Part shown: positions 1-8,173 of the stretch, in pieces
How positions within the stretch are numbered: position 1 is the first letter of the stretch
Layout: the number at the start of each line of letters is the position of its first letter
Source: Psychrobacter sp. Ps6
GTDB lineage: Bacteria; Pseudomonadota; Gammaproteobacteria; Pseudomonadales; Moraxellaceae
Length of the DNA: 64,000 nt
NCBI RefSeq assembly: GCF_022129235.1
Contig: NZ_JADQAI010000003.1
Location: 186,001 to 250,000 of the forward strand
Direction: 5' to 3'
Translations under genes and position numbers: made by a program
The notes under the pieces: generated by a model
What the model saw: only the letters and a program-made list of their open reading frames with translations
What the model was told of the DNA's origin: nothing
Databases searched by the model: none

Positions 1-1737
1 GGTCATGATCCACAAAAAGTGTATGCTGCGTTTAGCGAAGCGATGAAAACCAAAGGTCAGCCAACGGTCGTACTGGTCAAAACTGTCAAAGGCTATGGTT
101 TGTCTAGCACAACACAAGCGGTCAATAAATCGCATCAAATCAAGAAACTTGATCAAGAGGCGCTCGTTTATTTCCGTGATCGTTTTGATTTGCCATTTAC
201 CGATGAGCAATTAGAGACCCTACCATTCTACCGTCCTGAAGAAGGGTCGGCAGAGATGAAGTATCTAAAAGGTCGCCGTGAAGCACTGGGTGGTCATCTG
301 CCAAACCGCCGCAGTGGCCATATTCCGCTGAACATTCCTGAGCTGTCGATATTTGATCGCGTCTTAAAAGGCAGTAACGGTAAAGAACAATCAACGACGA
401 TGGTATTCGTGCGTTTGTTATCAGCGATGCTGAAAAACAAAGACATCCAAGATCGCGTGGTACCAATCGTACCAGACGAAGCGCGTACCTTTGGTTTGGA
501 AGGTATGTTCCGTCAATTGGGTATTTATTCTGCAGTTGGACAGAAATATACGCCAGAAGATAGCGAAGCATTGATGGGCTACAAAGAAGCCATCGATGGT
601 CATATGCTAGAAGAAGGTATCAACGAAGCGGGTGCGATGAGTACTTGGATTGCCTTAGCAACCAGTTACTCTGTGAACGCGTTGCCAATGATTCCGATGT
701 ACATCTATTACTCGATGTTTGGCTTCCAGCGCATCGGTGATTTGGCTTGGGCAGCAGGTGACTGTCAGGCACAAGGCTTCTTATTAGGGGCTACCGCGGG
801 TCGTACGACTTTGAATGGTGAAGGCTTGCAGCATCAAGATGGTCATTCACAGATTTTATTTAACGTGGTACCAAACTGCGTGACCTATGATCCTTGCTAT
901 GGTTATGAGCTGGCGGTTGTCGTACATGATGGCCTACGCCGTATGTATGGAGAAGGCGAGCGCGTTTATTATTACCTAACGCTAATGAACGAAAACTACG
1001 ACCAGCCTGCCATGCCAGAAGGCGCTGAGGAAGGTATCAAGCGCGGTATGTATTTACTTGAAGACAACGGCTCAACTCAGGTACAGCTATTGGGTTCAGG
1101 CGTGATCTTACGTGAAGTACAAAAAGCGGCTCAGATTCTAAAAGATGAGTTCAATATCACATCAAACGTTTGGAGTGTCACCAGCTTCAACGAGTTGACT
1201 CGTGATGGTATGGTTTGTGACGACTACAACCGTCTACATCCAATGGATGAAGAAAAAGTGCCATGGGTTACTGAGCAATTAGCACCGCACGAAGGTATCG
1301 TAGTTGCAGCAACCGACTACATGCGTAACTACTCAGAACAGATCCGTGCTTGGTTACCAGACAACCGCCCTTATACCACGCTTGGTACAGATGGCTATGG
1401 CCGCTCTGATACTCGTGAAAACTTACGCAGCTTCTTCAACGTTGATGCGGCTCACATCGTTGTTGCTACGCTTAAGCGCTTAGCGGATGAGGGCGAAGTG
1501 GAAATGCGTTTGGTGAAAGATGCGATTTCAAGCTTAGGCATCGATGCGGATCAGCCACCTGCATGGCACCAACAGTCTTATTATGATCATTCTCCAGATG
1601 CACCTGCGCCAGGCAAAGTTAACCCAAGTCCTGTGCCTGAGTTCGTTGCTGAAGACGATGAAGAAATCAGCGATGAAGGCCGCGCCGAAGATCAAGCAGA
1701 TGCGACCTTGCTCAATGACGGTGATGTCAAAGAATAA
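1..1737 (+). CDS. aceE: Pyruvate dehydrogenase E1 component, C-terminal part (5' end outside window)
   Basis: This is the 3' part of the homodimeric pyruvate dehydrogenase E1, the thiamine-diphosphate enzyme that decarboxylates pyruvate and acetylates the lipoyl groups of E2. The reading frame is open from the first base (GHDPQKVYAAF...), so the first Met at 19 is internal and the thiamine-binding N-terminal domain lies upstream. The visible 578 residues hold the middle and C-terminal transketolase-like domains, including DGHSQILFNVVPNC and LGTDGYGRSDTRENLR, typical of AceE. The last 40 or so residues are an acidic tail. aceF starts 25 bases after the stop, so the two form an operon. The family assignment is certain; only the start is missing. 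Confidence 0.96.
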   Translation, partial: GHDPQKVYAAFSEAMKTKGQPTVVLVKTVKGYGLSSTTQAVNKSHQIKKLDQEALVYFRDRFDLPFTDEQLETLPFYRPEEGSAEMKYLKGRREALGGHLPNRRSGHIPLNIPELSIFDRVLKGSNGKEQSTTMVFVRLLSAMLKNKDIQDRVVPIVPDEARTFGLEGMFRQLGIYSAVGQKYTPEDSEALMGYKEAIDGHMLEEGINEAGAMSTWIALATSYSVNALPMIPMYIYYSMFGFQRIGDLAWAAGDCQAQGFLLGATAGRTTLNGEGLQHQDGHSQILFNVVPNCVTYDPCYGYELAVVVHDGLRRMYGEGERVYYYLTLMNENYDQPAMPEGAEEGIKRGMYLLEDNGSTQVQLLGSGVILREVQKAAQILKDEFNITSNVWSVTSFNELTRDGMVCDDYNRLHPMDEEKVPWVTEQLAPHEGIVVAATDYMRNYSEQIRAWLPDNRPYTTLGTDGYGRSDTRENLRSFFNVDAAHIVVATLKRLADEGEVEMRLVKDAISSLGIDADQPPAWHQQSYYDHSPDAPAPGKVNPSPVPEFVAEDDEEISDEGRAEDQADATLLNDGDVKE

Positions 1738-1762
1738 TAATCATAAGACTAGGAGATAAAAC

Positions 1763-3466
1763 ATGGACATTAAAGCCCCCGATTTGGGTGTCGATAGTGC
1801 TGAAGTCAGCGAAATTATGGTAGCAGTGGGTGATGTCATCGCAAAAGATGACAACATCGTTCTGCTAGAGTCTGACAAAGCTTCAGTTGAAGTACCAAGC
1901 TCTGCTGCTGGTAAAGTCACCAAAATCAATATTGCCATTGGCGATCAAGTCAGCGAAGGCATGGTATTGATCGAAGTAGAGAGTGCTGACGCAAGCGATG
2001 ATAATGACGACACTGCCGAAGAAGTTACTGAGGCAGAACAAACAGACGATAATAATGAAGACGTACCTGTTGAAGATGACGCAGATGCAGAACAAGCGAC
2101 TGATGATGCTGGCGAAGGCGCATCGACTACCCATGCACTGCCAGACATAGGCGTTGATGAAGCGCAAGTGGCTGAGATTATGGTGAGTGTAGGCGACACG
2201 GTCAGTGCAGATGAGTCTATCTTACTGATTGAGTCAGACAAAGCCTCAGTCGAAGTGCCTGCACCAGAAGCAGGTGTGGTCGAAAAAATCTTGGTTAATG
2301 CTGGTGATACTGTTGCCAACGGTCAAGACTTTATCGTTATTAAAGCAGCAGGTACTCCTAAGGCAAAACCAAAAGCGGATACTGCTAAAACTGAAGATAA
2401 AGCGGACAAACCTAAGCCTGCACCGAAAGCTGAAAGCAAGTCACAGCCAGGCCCAACAGGCGAGCCAAAGCAAGCACCTGCGCCGACCTCAACTGCTGCG
2501 CCTGCGGGCAAAAAATTGAGCGAAGCGGAAGTGAATGAAAAGTTGGTTGATGTATATGCAGGTCCTGCTGTACGTAAACTGGCTCGTCAGCTTGGCGTGG
2601 ATATCACACAGGTAAATGGTTCAGCGCTAAACGATCGCATTCTAAAAGAAGATCTGTTTGCGCATGTTAAAAACCGTTTGACCACCCAACAAGCAGCGCC
2701 AGCTGCTCAGGGCGCTGTTAGCTCAGGTCTGCCAAAGCTGCCTGATATGAGCAACGTTGAGATCTGGGGCGAAACAGAAACCCAAGATTTAAGCCGCTTG
2801 CAAAAAGTGTCAATCCCGCAGTTGAACTACAATACGTATCTACCGCAAGTGACACAGTTTGATTTGTCTGATATCACCGAAACTGAAAAACTACGCGGTG
2901 AGCTAAAAGGTGACATGAAGGCGCAAGGTATTGGCCTGACTATTTTGGCTTTTATTGTTAAAGCAACTGCTTACGCTTTGACCCAGCACCCACGCTTTAA
3001 CAGTCATTTGAGTGATGACAATACGCAAGTGATTTTGCGTAAGAGTGTTAACATGGGTATTGCGGTTGCGACTGATGACGGCCTAGTGGTTCCTGTGATT
3101 AAAAATGCACAGGACAAAGGCATCAAGCAGATCGCCATCGAAATTGGTGAGTTGGCAGGCAAAGCACGCGATAAAAAGCTCACTACTAAAGACATGCAAG
3201 GTGCCAGCTTTACCATCTCAAGCCAAGGTATCTTGGGTGGTACAGCATTCACGCCACTGGTTAACTGGCCACAAGTGGGTATCTTGGGCGCCTCAGAAGC
3301 GACTATGCAGCCTGTTTGGAACGCGGCTAAGCAGACTTTTGAGCCGCGCTTGATGCTGCCATTGTCATTGTCTTATGACCACCGCGTCATCAACGGTGCG
3401 GATGCAGCGGTATTTACGCGTTATGTAGCGACCTTGCTCGCTGATCCACGCCGTATTTTGCTATAG
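1763..3466 (+). CDS. aceF: Dihydrolipoamide acetyltransferase, E2 of pyruvate dehydrogenase
   Basis: This is the E2 core of the pyruvate dehydrogenase complex, which moves the acetyl group from lipoyl-lysine to CoA. Of 567 residues, two lipoyl domains lie near residues 1-75 and 120-193, each with an ESDKASVEVP lipoylation site. An acidic linker separates them, and an Ala/Pro/Lys-rich linker follows. An E3/E1-binding domain (VYAGPAVRKLARQLGVD) sits near 255-300, and the catalytic domain ends with SYDHRVINGADAAVF, carrying the catalytic His and Asp. AGGAG seven bases before the ATG is a strong ribosome site. Two lipoyl domains rather than the three of E. coli is normal in many proteobacteria. 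No E3 (lpd) gene follows; a hairpin terminator does. Confidence 0.97.
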   Translation: MDIKAPDLGVDSAEVSEIMVAVGDVIAKDDNIVLLESDKASVEVPSSAAGKVTKINIAIGDQVSEGMVLIEVESADASDDNDDTAEEVTEAEQTDDNNEDVPVEDDADAEQATDDAGEGASTTHALPDIGVDEAQVAEIMVSVGDTVSADESILLIESDKASVEVPAPEAGVVEKILVNAGDTVANGQDFIVIKAAGTPKAKPKADTAKTEDKADKPKPAPKAESKSQPGPTGEPKQAPAPTSTAAPAGKKLSEAEVNEKLVDVYAGPAVRKLARQLGVDITQVNGSALNDRILKEDLFAHVKNRLTTQQAAPAAQGAVSSGLPKLPDMSNVEIWGETETQDLSRLQKVSIPQLNYNTYLPQVTQFDLSDITETEKLRGELKGDMKAQGIGLTILAFIVKATAYALTQHPRFNSHLSDDNTQVILRKSVNMGIAVATDDGLVVPVIKNAQDKGIKQIAIEIGELAGKARDKKLTTKDMQGASFTISSQGILGGTAFTPLVNWPQVGILGASEATMQPVWNAAKQTFEPRLMLPLSLSYDHRVINGADAAVFTRYVATLLADPRRILL

Positions 3467-3494
3467 CTGATACGCTACTCTAAAAGCTAAAATC

Positions 3495-3528
3495 AAAAAA
3501 AAGACTGCCTAAGAGTGGTCTTTTTTTT
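3495..3528 (+). terminator. Terminator after aceF, bidirectional
   Basis: A perfect 11-bp inverted repeat (3495-3505 with 3518-3528) has arms of an A tract plus GAC and GTC plus a T tract, around a 12-base loop. It lies 28 bases after the aceF stop and would work on either strand. Confidence 0.85.
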
Positions 3529-3568
3529 GAGCAGTACTGTATTTGAAATAAGTAAATGTTAGCCATAA

Positions 3569-3594
3569 AAAAGCCAGCATCAGCGCTGGCTTTT
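3569..3594. terminator. Second hairpin terminator between aceF and ompW
   Basis: AAAAGCCAGC (3569-3578) pairs perfectly with GCTGGCTTTT (3585-3594) around a six-base loop. It sits 36 bases past the ompW stop on the minus strand and also backs up the aceF terminator. A and T tracts flank both sides, so it is bidirectional. Confidence 0.85.
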
Positions 3595-3629
3595 CATACT
3601 TAAATAATCGAGGTTAATACGGTTTGTGA

Positions 3630-4256
3630 TTAAAACTGTTTAACAAATGCAACGCCATATACCCAAGGGCTGATATCGATTTCACCGATGTCACTGCCAT
3701 CTAAAGTAGCATCTGTTTTGATGTCCATATAACGCGCATCGATACGGAAAGCTTCAGTTGGAGCGAAAGGAATGTCCAAACCGACATGACCAGCCACACC
3801 AACGCTATCATCAAGATCTAAATCACCACCGGTAGAGATTCTTTCTTTAAAAAAGGTCGTATAGTTCACGCCAACACCAACGAATGGTTTGATATTCATT
3901 GGCATGTTGTCAGAGTCAAAGTGATATTGCACAGAAAGAGTCGGTGGTAAATGTTGGGTTTTACCTGTTAAAACTTGTGTGCCATCAGCACTGTTTAGAT
4001 CAAAATCATGATGAAATGGAAGTGCTGCGAGTAGCTCAACACCGATATTGTTGGCGATGAAATACTCACCACTGATAGTTGGTTGTATATCGCCGTCAAC
4101 ATCAACAGACAAACCATTATCTAGAGTGCCATTATCACTTTTAGGGTCAACATAATGTGCACCAGCCGCAATAGACCAAGTGCCAGCAGGTACAGCGAAA
4201 GCAGTGGTCATAGTAAAGGCAGTGGCAGCGGCTAAAACTAGGGATTGTAGTTTCAT
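3630..4256 (-). CDS. ompW: Outer membrane protein W (OmpW family)
   Basis: The 208-residue protein starts with a clear Sec signal peptide (Lys at position 2, hydrophobic Ala/Thr-rich core, probable cleavage after AFA near residue 21). The mature chain has alternating beta segments and ends in Phe, as outer membrane barrels do. The pattern VGVNYTTFF and the closing PWVYGVAFVKQF match OmpW, an eight-stranded barrel with a hydrophobic channel that takes part in small-molecule uptake and stress adaptation. AAGGA lies eight bases before the ATG. A 9-bp inverted repeat sits 29-66 bases upstream of the start, probably in the promoter or 5' leader. The gene is monocistronic, with terminators on its 3' side. 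Confidence 0.88.
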   Translation of the reverse strand: MKLQSLVLAAATAFTMTTAFAVPAGTWSIAAGAHYVDPKSDNGTLDNGLSVDVDGDIQPTISGEYFIANNIGVELLAALPFHHDFDLNSADGTQVLTGKTQHLPPTLSVQYHFDSDNMPMNIKPFVGVGVNYTTFFKERISTGGDLDLDDSVGVAGHVGLDIPFAPTEAFRIDARYMDIKTDATLDGSDIGEIDISPWVYGVAFVKQF

Positions 4257-4639
4257 GATTTGGTTCCTTAATATATTAAAAGGCTATCAGTGTTGAATGA
4301 GGGATGACATTGCACACTGATACATAATGTTATAATGGATGATAAAGCGGTAACATTATGACTCTATTATAGTATAAAACCACAATTACTGTAAGGTTTT
4401 AATTATACTTTACTAAGTTTTATTTAATTATTTATAGTAACCGCGATAACTGTATAATTATTTTGATTATTTAAAAAAATGATTATTGTGAGGTAGGGTA
4501 TAAGCGTGTTGTGATACTCTGAAAATAGATAGCTAAGAATTATATTAATGATTGTTAATGTCTAAACGGTAGAATTGGAAGTAAATGGTGATGGCTTACT
4601 GAATTAATATTCATGATATGACAAGAGGCGTAATATATT
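4257..4639. other. AT-rich intergenic region between ompW and the small Cys-rich protein gene
   Basis: This 383-base spacer separates divergent genes and must hold both promoters. Apart from the inverted repeat at 4285-4322 I see only AT-rich, -10-like strings (for example TATAAT near 4332 on the plus strand), none with a convincing -35 partner. No open frame with coding character is visible. Confidence 0.6.
4285..4322. promoter_or_regulatory. 9-bp inverted repeat upstream of ompW
   Basis: TATCAGTGT (4285-4293) is repeated exactly as ACACTGATA (4314-4322) with 20 bases between, 29-66 bases before the ompW ATG. It could be an operator or a hairpin in the 5' leader; the sequence alone does not decide. 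The arms match no operator I know. Confidence 0.4.
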
Positions 4640-4867
4640 ATGCTCGGTTATTGTAGCAACTCTCCACTACGCTGTGAGAATGCGCGTTCTGCAAAGATAC
4701 TGAATCAGGTAGATTCTTGTTGCCCTGAATGTCATTTGTTTTTGGTGCCTGCACAGGATATAACCCAGCAATTGCTTGCTGATGAGCAATTTTTACGGTT
4801 TTCTGTTTTAGTAATCGTATTGGTGCTATTAATAGCAGTCTATGTTCACTATTTGCATATCACATGA
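4640..4867 (+). CDS. Small cysteine-rich single-pass membrane protein (zinc-ribbon-like)
   Basis: The gene encodes 75 residues with a weak AGAGG ribosome site 12 bases before the ATG. Residues 1-40 hold five cysteines: one near the N-terminus, one in LRCEN, and the cluster SCCPEC, which looks like a zinc knuckle followed by LFLVPA. Residues 53-72 form one hydrophobic helix. A small zinc-binding domain anchored in the membrane is the simplest reading. I do not recognise a named family. It lies 181 bases before the K+ channel start, so co-transcription is possible, and the channel itself ends in a CPHCG motif. The function is unknown; the membrane topology call is firmer than the metal-binding call. 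Confidence 0.65.
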   Translation: MLGYCSNSPLRCENARSAKILNQVDSCCPECHLFLVPAQDITQQLLADEQFLRFSVLVIVLVLLIAVYVHYLHIT

Positions 4868-5048
4868 GGGTTGATTGTGGTTGGTGCTCAACGAGCCAGT
4901 GTTTGTATTGGCAATTTTGAACTACTTCTATTTCTATCTTAATCCTGATTAAGATGAGCTGTCTTGTACTAGAGCTTTCAAGTCATATCTTACGATAGTG
5001 ACTTTATTTTATCTATATAACACCGGTATTTCACCGAATAGGGATGGC

Positions 5049-6032
5049 ATGCTACTCAAATCTATAAGGCGCCTGCGTCATTTTGTTTATGATACTTTGC
5101 AAAATGATGAACATGACACTTTGTTTAGCCGCTATATTGATTATTTTCTCATATTCCTGATTATGACTAATGTGGCAGCTGTGATTGCCGAGTCAGTTGA
5201 TAGCTGGTATTACCCTTATCAAGATTATTTTACTTGGTTCGAAAACTTCTCTATTGTGATCTTTTCTATTGAATATTTGCTGCGACTATGGAGTGTTGCT
5301 GAAGCCAAACCGGACAATACAACGTGGAAACAGCGTTGGGATTGGGTGAGAAGTCCTTCCGCGCTCATTGATTTGGTAGCCATTGTTCCAGCCTTCTTAA
5401 ACTTCTTCGTCAATATTGATCTGCGTTTCTTACGTATTTTGCGTTTATTCCGTATTCTCAAACTGACCCGCTATTTTGCGTCCATGCGTATCCTTTTGGT
5501 GGTCATCAGTAAAGAACGCGGCTCGTTTCAAGCGGTTATTTTCATATTAATTATTATGATTGTGACCGCCTCGAGTGGGATTTATTTGGTTGAAAACCAT
5601 GCGCAGCCAGAAGAGTTTGAGTCAATACCCAAGGCGATGTGGTGGGCTGTGGTAACGCTCACGACCGTGGGTTATGGGGATGTCACACCAATCACTAATG
5701 CTGGCAAGATATTGGGTGCTATTATTACGATATTGGGTGTGGGTCTAGCAGCACTGCCTGCAGGTATTTTGGCAACGGGTCTTGCAAATGAGTTGGCTCA
5801 GCGCCGTGAAGAGCTGGAGCAGCATTTTCGTGAGCAGTTGATCGATAGCGATTTTGATTTGGTACAAAATCAGATGATGATTGATAAGATTCGCCGAGAG
5901 CTAGGATTAGATAAAGAGCAAGCGCAAAATATCGTACTACAAGTACTGCGTGAACAAGAACTTGAGCGGCGAGAAAGAGAAGTAGAAGTGCGTCAAAAGA
6001 ATTTTTGCCCGCATTGCGGTGAGGTTTTATAG
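5049..6032 (+). CDS. Voltage-gated potassium channel, six-transmembrane type
   Basis: The product is a 327-residue Kv/Kch-type channel. Helices S1-S3 fall in roughly the first 110 residues. An S4-like segment follows with regularly spaced arginines (LRFLRILRLFRILKLTRYF), then S5, the pore loop with the K+ selectivity filter TTVGYGD, and S6. The C-terminus is a charged coiled coil that ends in FCPHCGEVL, half of a zinc ribbon. The frame extends upstream to a GTG at 4998 with no ribosome site; the ATG at 5049, preceded by AGGGA, is preferred. Likely roles are potassium flux and membrane potential control. A bidirectional terminator follows. Confidence 0.9.
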   Translation: MLLKSIRRLRHFVYDTLQNDEHDTLFSRYIDYFLIFLIMTNVAAVIAESVDSWYYPYQDYFTWFENFSIVIFSIEYLLRLWSVAEAKPDNTTWKQRWDWVRSPSALIDLVAIVPAFLNFFVNIDLRFLRILRLFRILKLTRYFASMRILLVVISKERGSFQAVIFILIIMIVTASSGIYLVENHAQPEEFESIPKAMWWAVVTLTTVGYGDVTPITNAGKILGAIITILGVGLAALPAGILATGLANELAQRREELEQHFREQLIDSDFDLVQNQMMIDKIRRELGLDKEQAQNIVLQVLREQELERREREVEVRQKNFCPHCGEVL

Positions 6033-6106
6033 CTCAGTATCTATCAGGCAATCATAGAAATTTATGCTTAAGATTTCTAGAAGTACATATGTTTGGCGGG
6101 AAAAAT

Positions 6107-6143
6107 AAAAGGGTACTGTGTGATTGAGACGCAGTACCCTTTT
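6107..6143. terminator. Bidirectional terminator between the K+ channel and the TerD gene
   Basis: AAAAGGGTACTG (6107-6118) pairs with CAGTACCCTTTT (6132-6143), a perfect 12-bp stem with a 13-base loop and A/T flanks. It lies between convergent genes and serves both. Confidence 0.88.
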
Positions 6144-6165
6144 TAGATTTTATGATCGACTGACG

Positions 6166-6813
6166 CTATATTCCTTGAGGAATCGGTAGCGCCCGTGCCA
6201 ACTCATGTGCGACTTCTTGCGCCGCGTTAGATAAGTCTTCAGCGCTCAATGGTAAGTTTTGTAGGGTTAAATGCCAGTCATCAACGGATCGGCGCAAATG
6301 AGCCACCCAAAGCGTCTTACAATCACGTGGGAGCTGCTTTAGGTTGACTTCAAAACAGCGGTTACCCTCATCATCACTCAAATGAATCTCACCTTTTTTG
6401 ACCCTAGAGAGTGAGTGCCCGTGATAGGAGTTGGCAATCAAAGCGATATGAGTGATATGCAAGGGAATTTCCTCTAGCTCTAGTCTAATTTGTTCTTGAT
6501 CAAGCGGAGCCAAATACATGGCTTGCTCTCCGCGATCCTTACCGTTTAGACTGTCTCCTTGATGCTTGACGGATTCAGCTTTGTCACGTAATTGTTTGAA
6601 CCAGACGATATCACTAATGATGCAATTGTCATCGTACAAGACGCAAGCCAAGTCGATATCTACCGCGCTTTTGTCCTTTTTAAAACGCTTCAACAACCCT
6701 TTCGGCTCGATCTTAGTAAATTCATAGTTGAGTGCAAAAAATAACGTTCCCGTATCCAAGCCCAGTCCTCTTAAACTGTCGGAAAGCAGCGGTGATGGGG
6801 CAGTGGTCGGCAT
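6166..6813 (-). CDS. TerD-family stress protein
   Basis: The 215-residue protein carries a TerD domain. Visible marks are DIDLACVLYDD with a following ISDIVWF segment, then GDSLNG...GEQ and the downstream core strands, which correspond to the calcium-binding acidic loops of TerD/TerZ/CABP proteins. These cytoplasmic proteins are linked with tellurite, phage and general envelope stress; the biochemical job is not settled. AAAGGA lies six bases before the ATG. It starts 49 bases after the WYL regulator gene on the same strand, so the two are very likely one operon with the regulator first. No terC or other ter genes are nearby, which argues against a full tellurite-resistance locus. Confidence 0.82.
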   Translation of the reverse strand: MPTTAPSPLLSDSLRGLGLDTGTLFFALNYEFTKIEPKGLLKRFKKDKSAVDIDLACVLYDDNCIISDIVWFKQLRDKAESVKHQGDSLNGKDRGEQAMYLAPLDQEQIRLELEEIPLHITHIALIANSYHGHSLSRVKKGEIHLSDDEGNRCFEVNLKQLPRDCKTLWVAHLRRSVDDWHLTLQNLPLSAEDLSNAAQEVAHELARALPIPQGI

Positions 6814-6862
6814 AATATTCCTTTTTAATTTTTAGTGGTTAACGATTATTGTCATTCGAGTG

Positions 6863-7990
6863 TTATTCGTTATTTGTCATTGCAGGTTGGTCCAATACCG
6901 CTTGATAAAGGAGTGCAGGCTTGGCGTCCAACAGTCCACTGCCAAAACCACGTAACCACCAAACCAGCTGTGAGGTCAAATTAACAGTCGCTTTTATCGT
7001 CAGGGTGTCGTCGTCGTTTGATATAACGATTTGATCATCACTCAGCTTGCTCTCAGTGAGGCTTCTGCCTGCTTGTTGCGTAAATTGTAGCTCAACAGCT
7101 GTATTTTTACCACGCTCAGCCAGTTCACCAAACAACGGATGGCTAAAGCCCATGCTGCCTTCATCCAAATAAGTATCGAGCTGAAAGTTATCTGGTGTCT
7201 GTGCTGCACTCTCTAAAATCTCGACTCTATCAAATCGATGCAGCGCAAAAGTGCGGATGGTGGCTTTTGGATCATCGGTACGAGTCGCCAGTAGGTAAAT
7301 AATCACGCCACGCTGGATAATGGCAATAGGATTTAGCGTGTATTCGCTGGCCTCTGACTTATTGCTGCGAGTGTAGCAGGCATTGATTTGTAGCTGATAA
7401 AACAATGCATGGTAAATGTTGTCTTTGCTATCTAAATCTATATCTGGGGCAATAAGTGGCTGGGTAGCAGGTTCGATACGCACGCGGTCTATCCATGAAT
7501 GCGTGACTTTACTGTTTTTGAGCTGTCGTCTTGCTAGATCAAACCACGGGAATAGCTCATCTAAAATCACAGGCGGCAATAGCTGAGTGAGATTGGCCTC
7601 AACCATGTTAAAAGCAACTGCTTGCGATAGATTCATATGCGGCAAGCTTTGCAGCGGCGCATCTTCTTTCCAGCGCCAACCTTGTGGATTGGCGTTGTTT
7701 TTTTCGATAGGAAAGCGTTTGGCCAATGCGTTTAAATCACGTTGCACGGTACGCAGGCTGATGTCAAAACCGGCCATCATGAGCTGTTCATAAATATGAG
7801 TCGTACCTACCCATCGATTGCGCTGTAGCTGTGACAGTACTTGCCATTGACGAGCCGTTGTCGCTGCCCCGTGACGATTATCTTGGCTCTCTTTTAACAC
7901 ATCATTTTCTGCCGCCTTTATTGCAATCGCTTGCTCATCAGAATCTGACTGAGCTTGGATGTTTTCGGCGTTAGTAGAATGTACAGTCAT
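6863..7990 (-). CDS. WYL-domain transcriptional regulator with N-terminal HTH
   Basis: The product is 375 residues. An N-terminal winged helix (about residues 45-105, with SLRTVQRDLNALAKRF as recognition helix region) is followed by a WYL domain with PIAIIQRGVIIYLLA and the downstream FALHRFDRVEIL strand. A C-terminal WCX-like part contains LVWWLRGFG. Regulators of this kind bind nucleotides or DNA ends through the WYL fold and control stress, repair or defence genes. AAAGGG precedes the ATG by nine bases. It is first in an operon with the TerD gene, and repeated GTCTA boxes lie 84-146 bases upstream of its start, suggesting autoregulation (inference). Confidence 0.85.
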   Translation of the reverse strand: MTVHSTNAENIQAQSDSDEQAIAIKAAENDVLKESQDNRHGAATTARQWQVLSQLQRNRWVGTTHIYEQLMMAGFDISLRTVQRDLNALAKRFPIEKNNANPQGWRWKEDAPLQSLPHMNLSQAVAFNMVEANLTQLLPPVILDELFPWFDLARRQLKNSKVTHSWIDRVRIEPATQPLIAPDIDLDSKDNIYHALFYQLQINACYTRSNKSEASEYTLNPIAIIQRGVIIYLLATRTDDPKATIRTFALHRFDRVEILESAAQTPDNFQLDTYLDEGSMGFSHPLFGELAERGKNTAVELQFTQQAGRSLTESKLSDDQIVISNDDDTLTIKATVNLTSQLVWWLRGFGSGLLDAKPALLYQAVLDQPAMTNNE

Positions 7991-8073
7991 TAAAAAATAC
8001 CCTTTATAAAGTCACAGGTTATTGTTCTACAGATTTTGGCTGGTTGTTTATCATCTCAGAAAAGTATCAAAGC

Positions 8074-8136
8074 GTCTAGGGACGTTCGTATACATTTAGA
8101 CATCGTTTAGGCGCTGTCTAAACATGGTCTAGACAC
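8074..8136. promoter_or_regulatory. Cluster of GTCTA/TAGAC boxes upstream of the WYL-TerD operon
   Basis: Four related boxes lie within 63 bases: GTCTAG at 8074, TTTAGACA at 8095-8102, TGTCTAAA at 8115-8122 (an exact inverse of the previous box, 12 bases apart) and the palindrome GTCTAGAC at 8127-8134. They occupy the promoter side of the WYL regulator gene. The repeated half site TGTCTA suggests a multimeric operator, most simply for the WYL protein itself; this is inference. Confidence 0.5.
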
Positions 8137-8173
8137 TTCCTAATTATCATTTTGGTGTGTTGTCATTAACACT

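Noticed and set aside
4998..5048. GTG-started N-terminal extension of the K+ channel
   Set aside because: No ribosome site at the GTG, while the ATG at 5049 has one nearby and gives a normal N-terminus.
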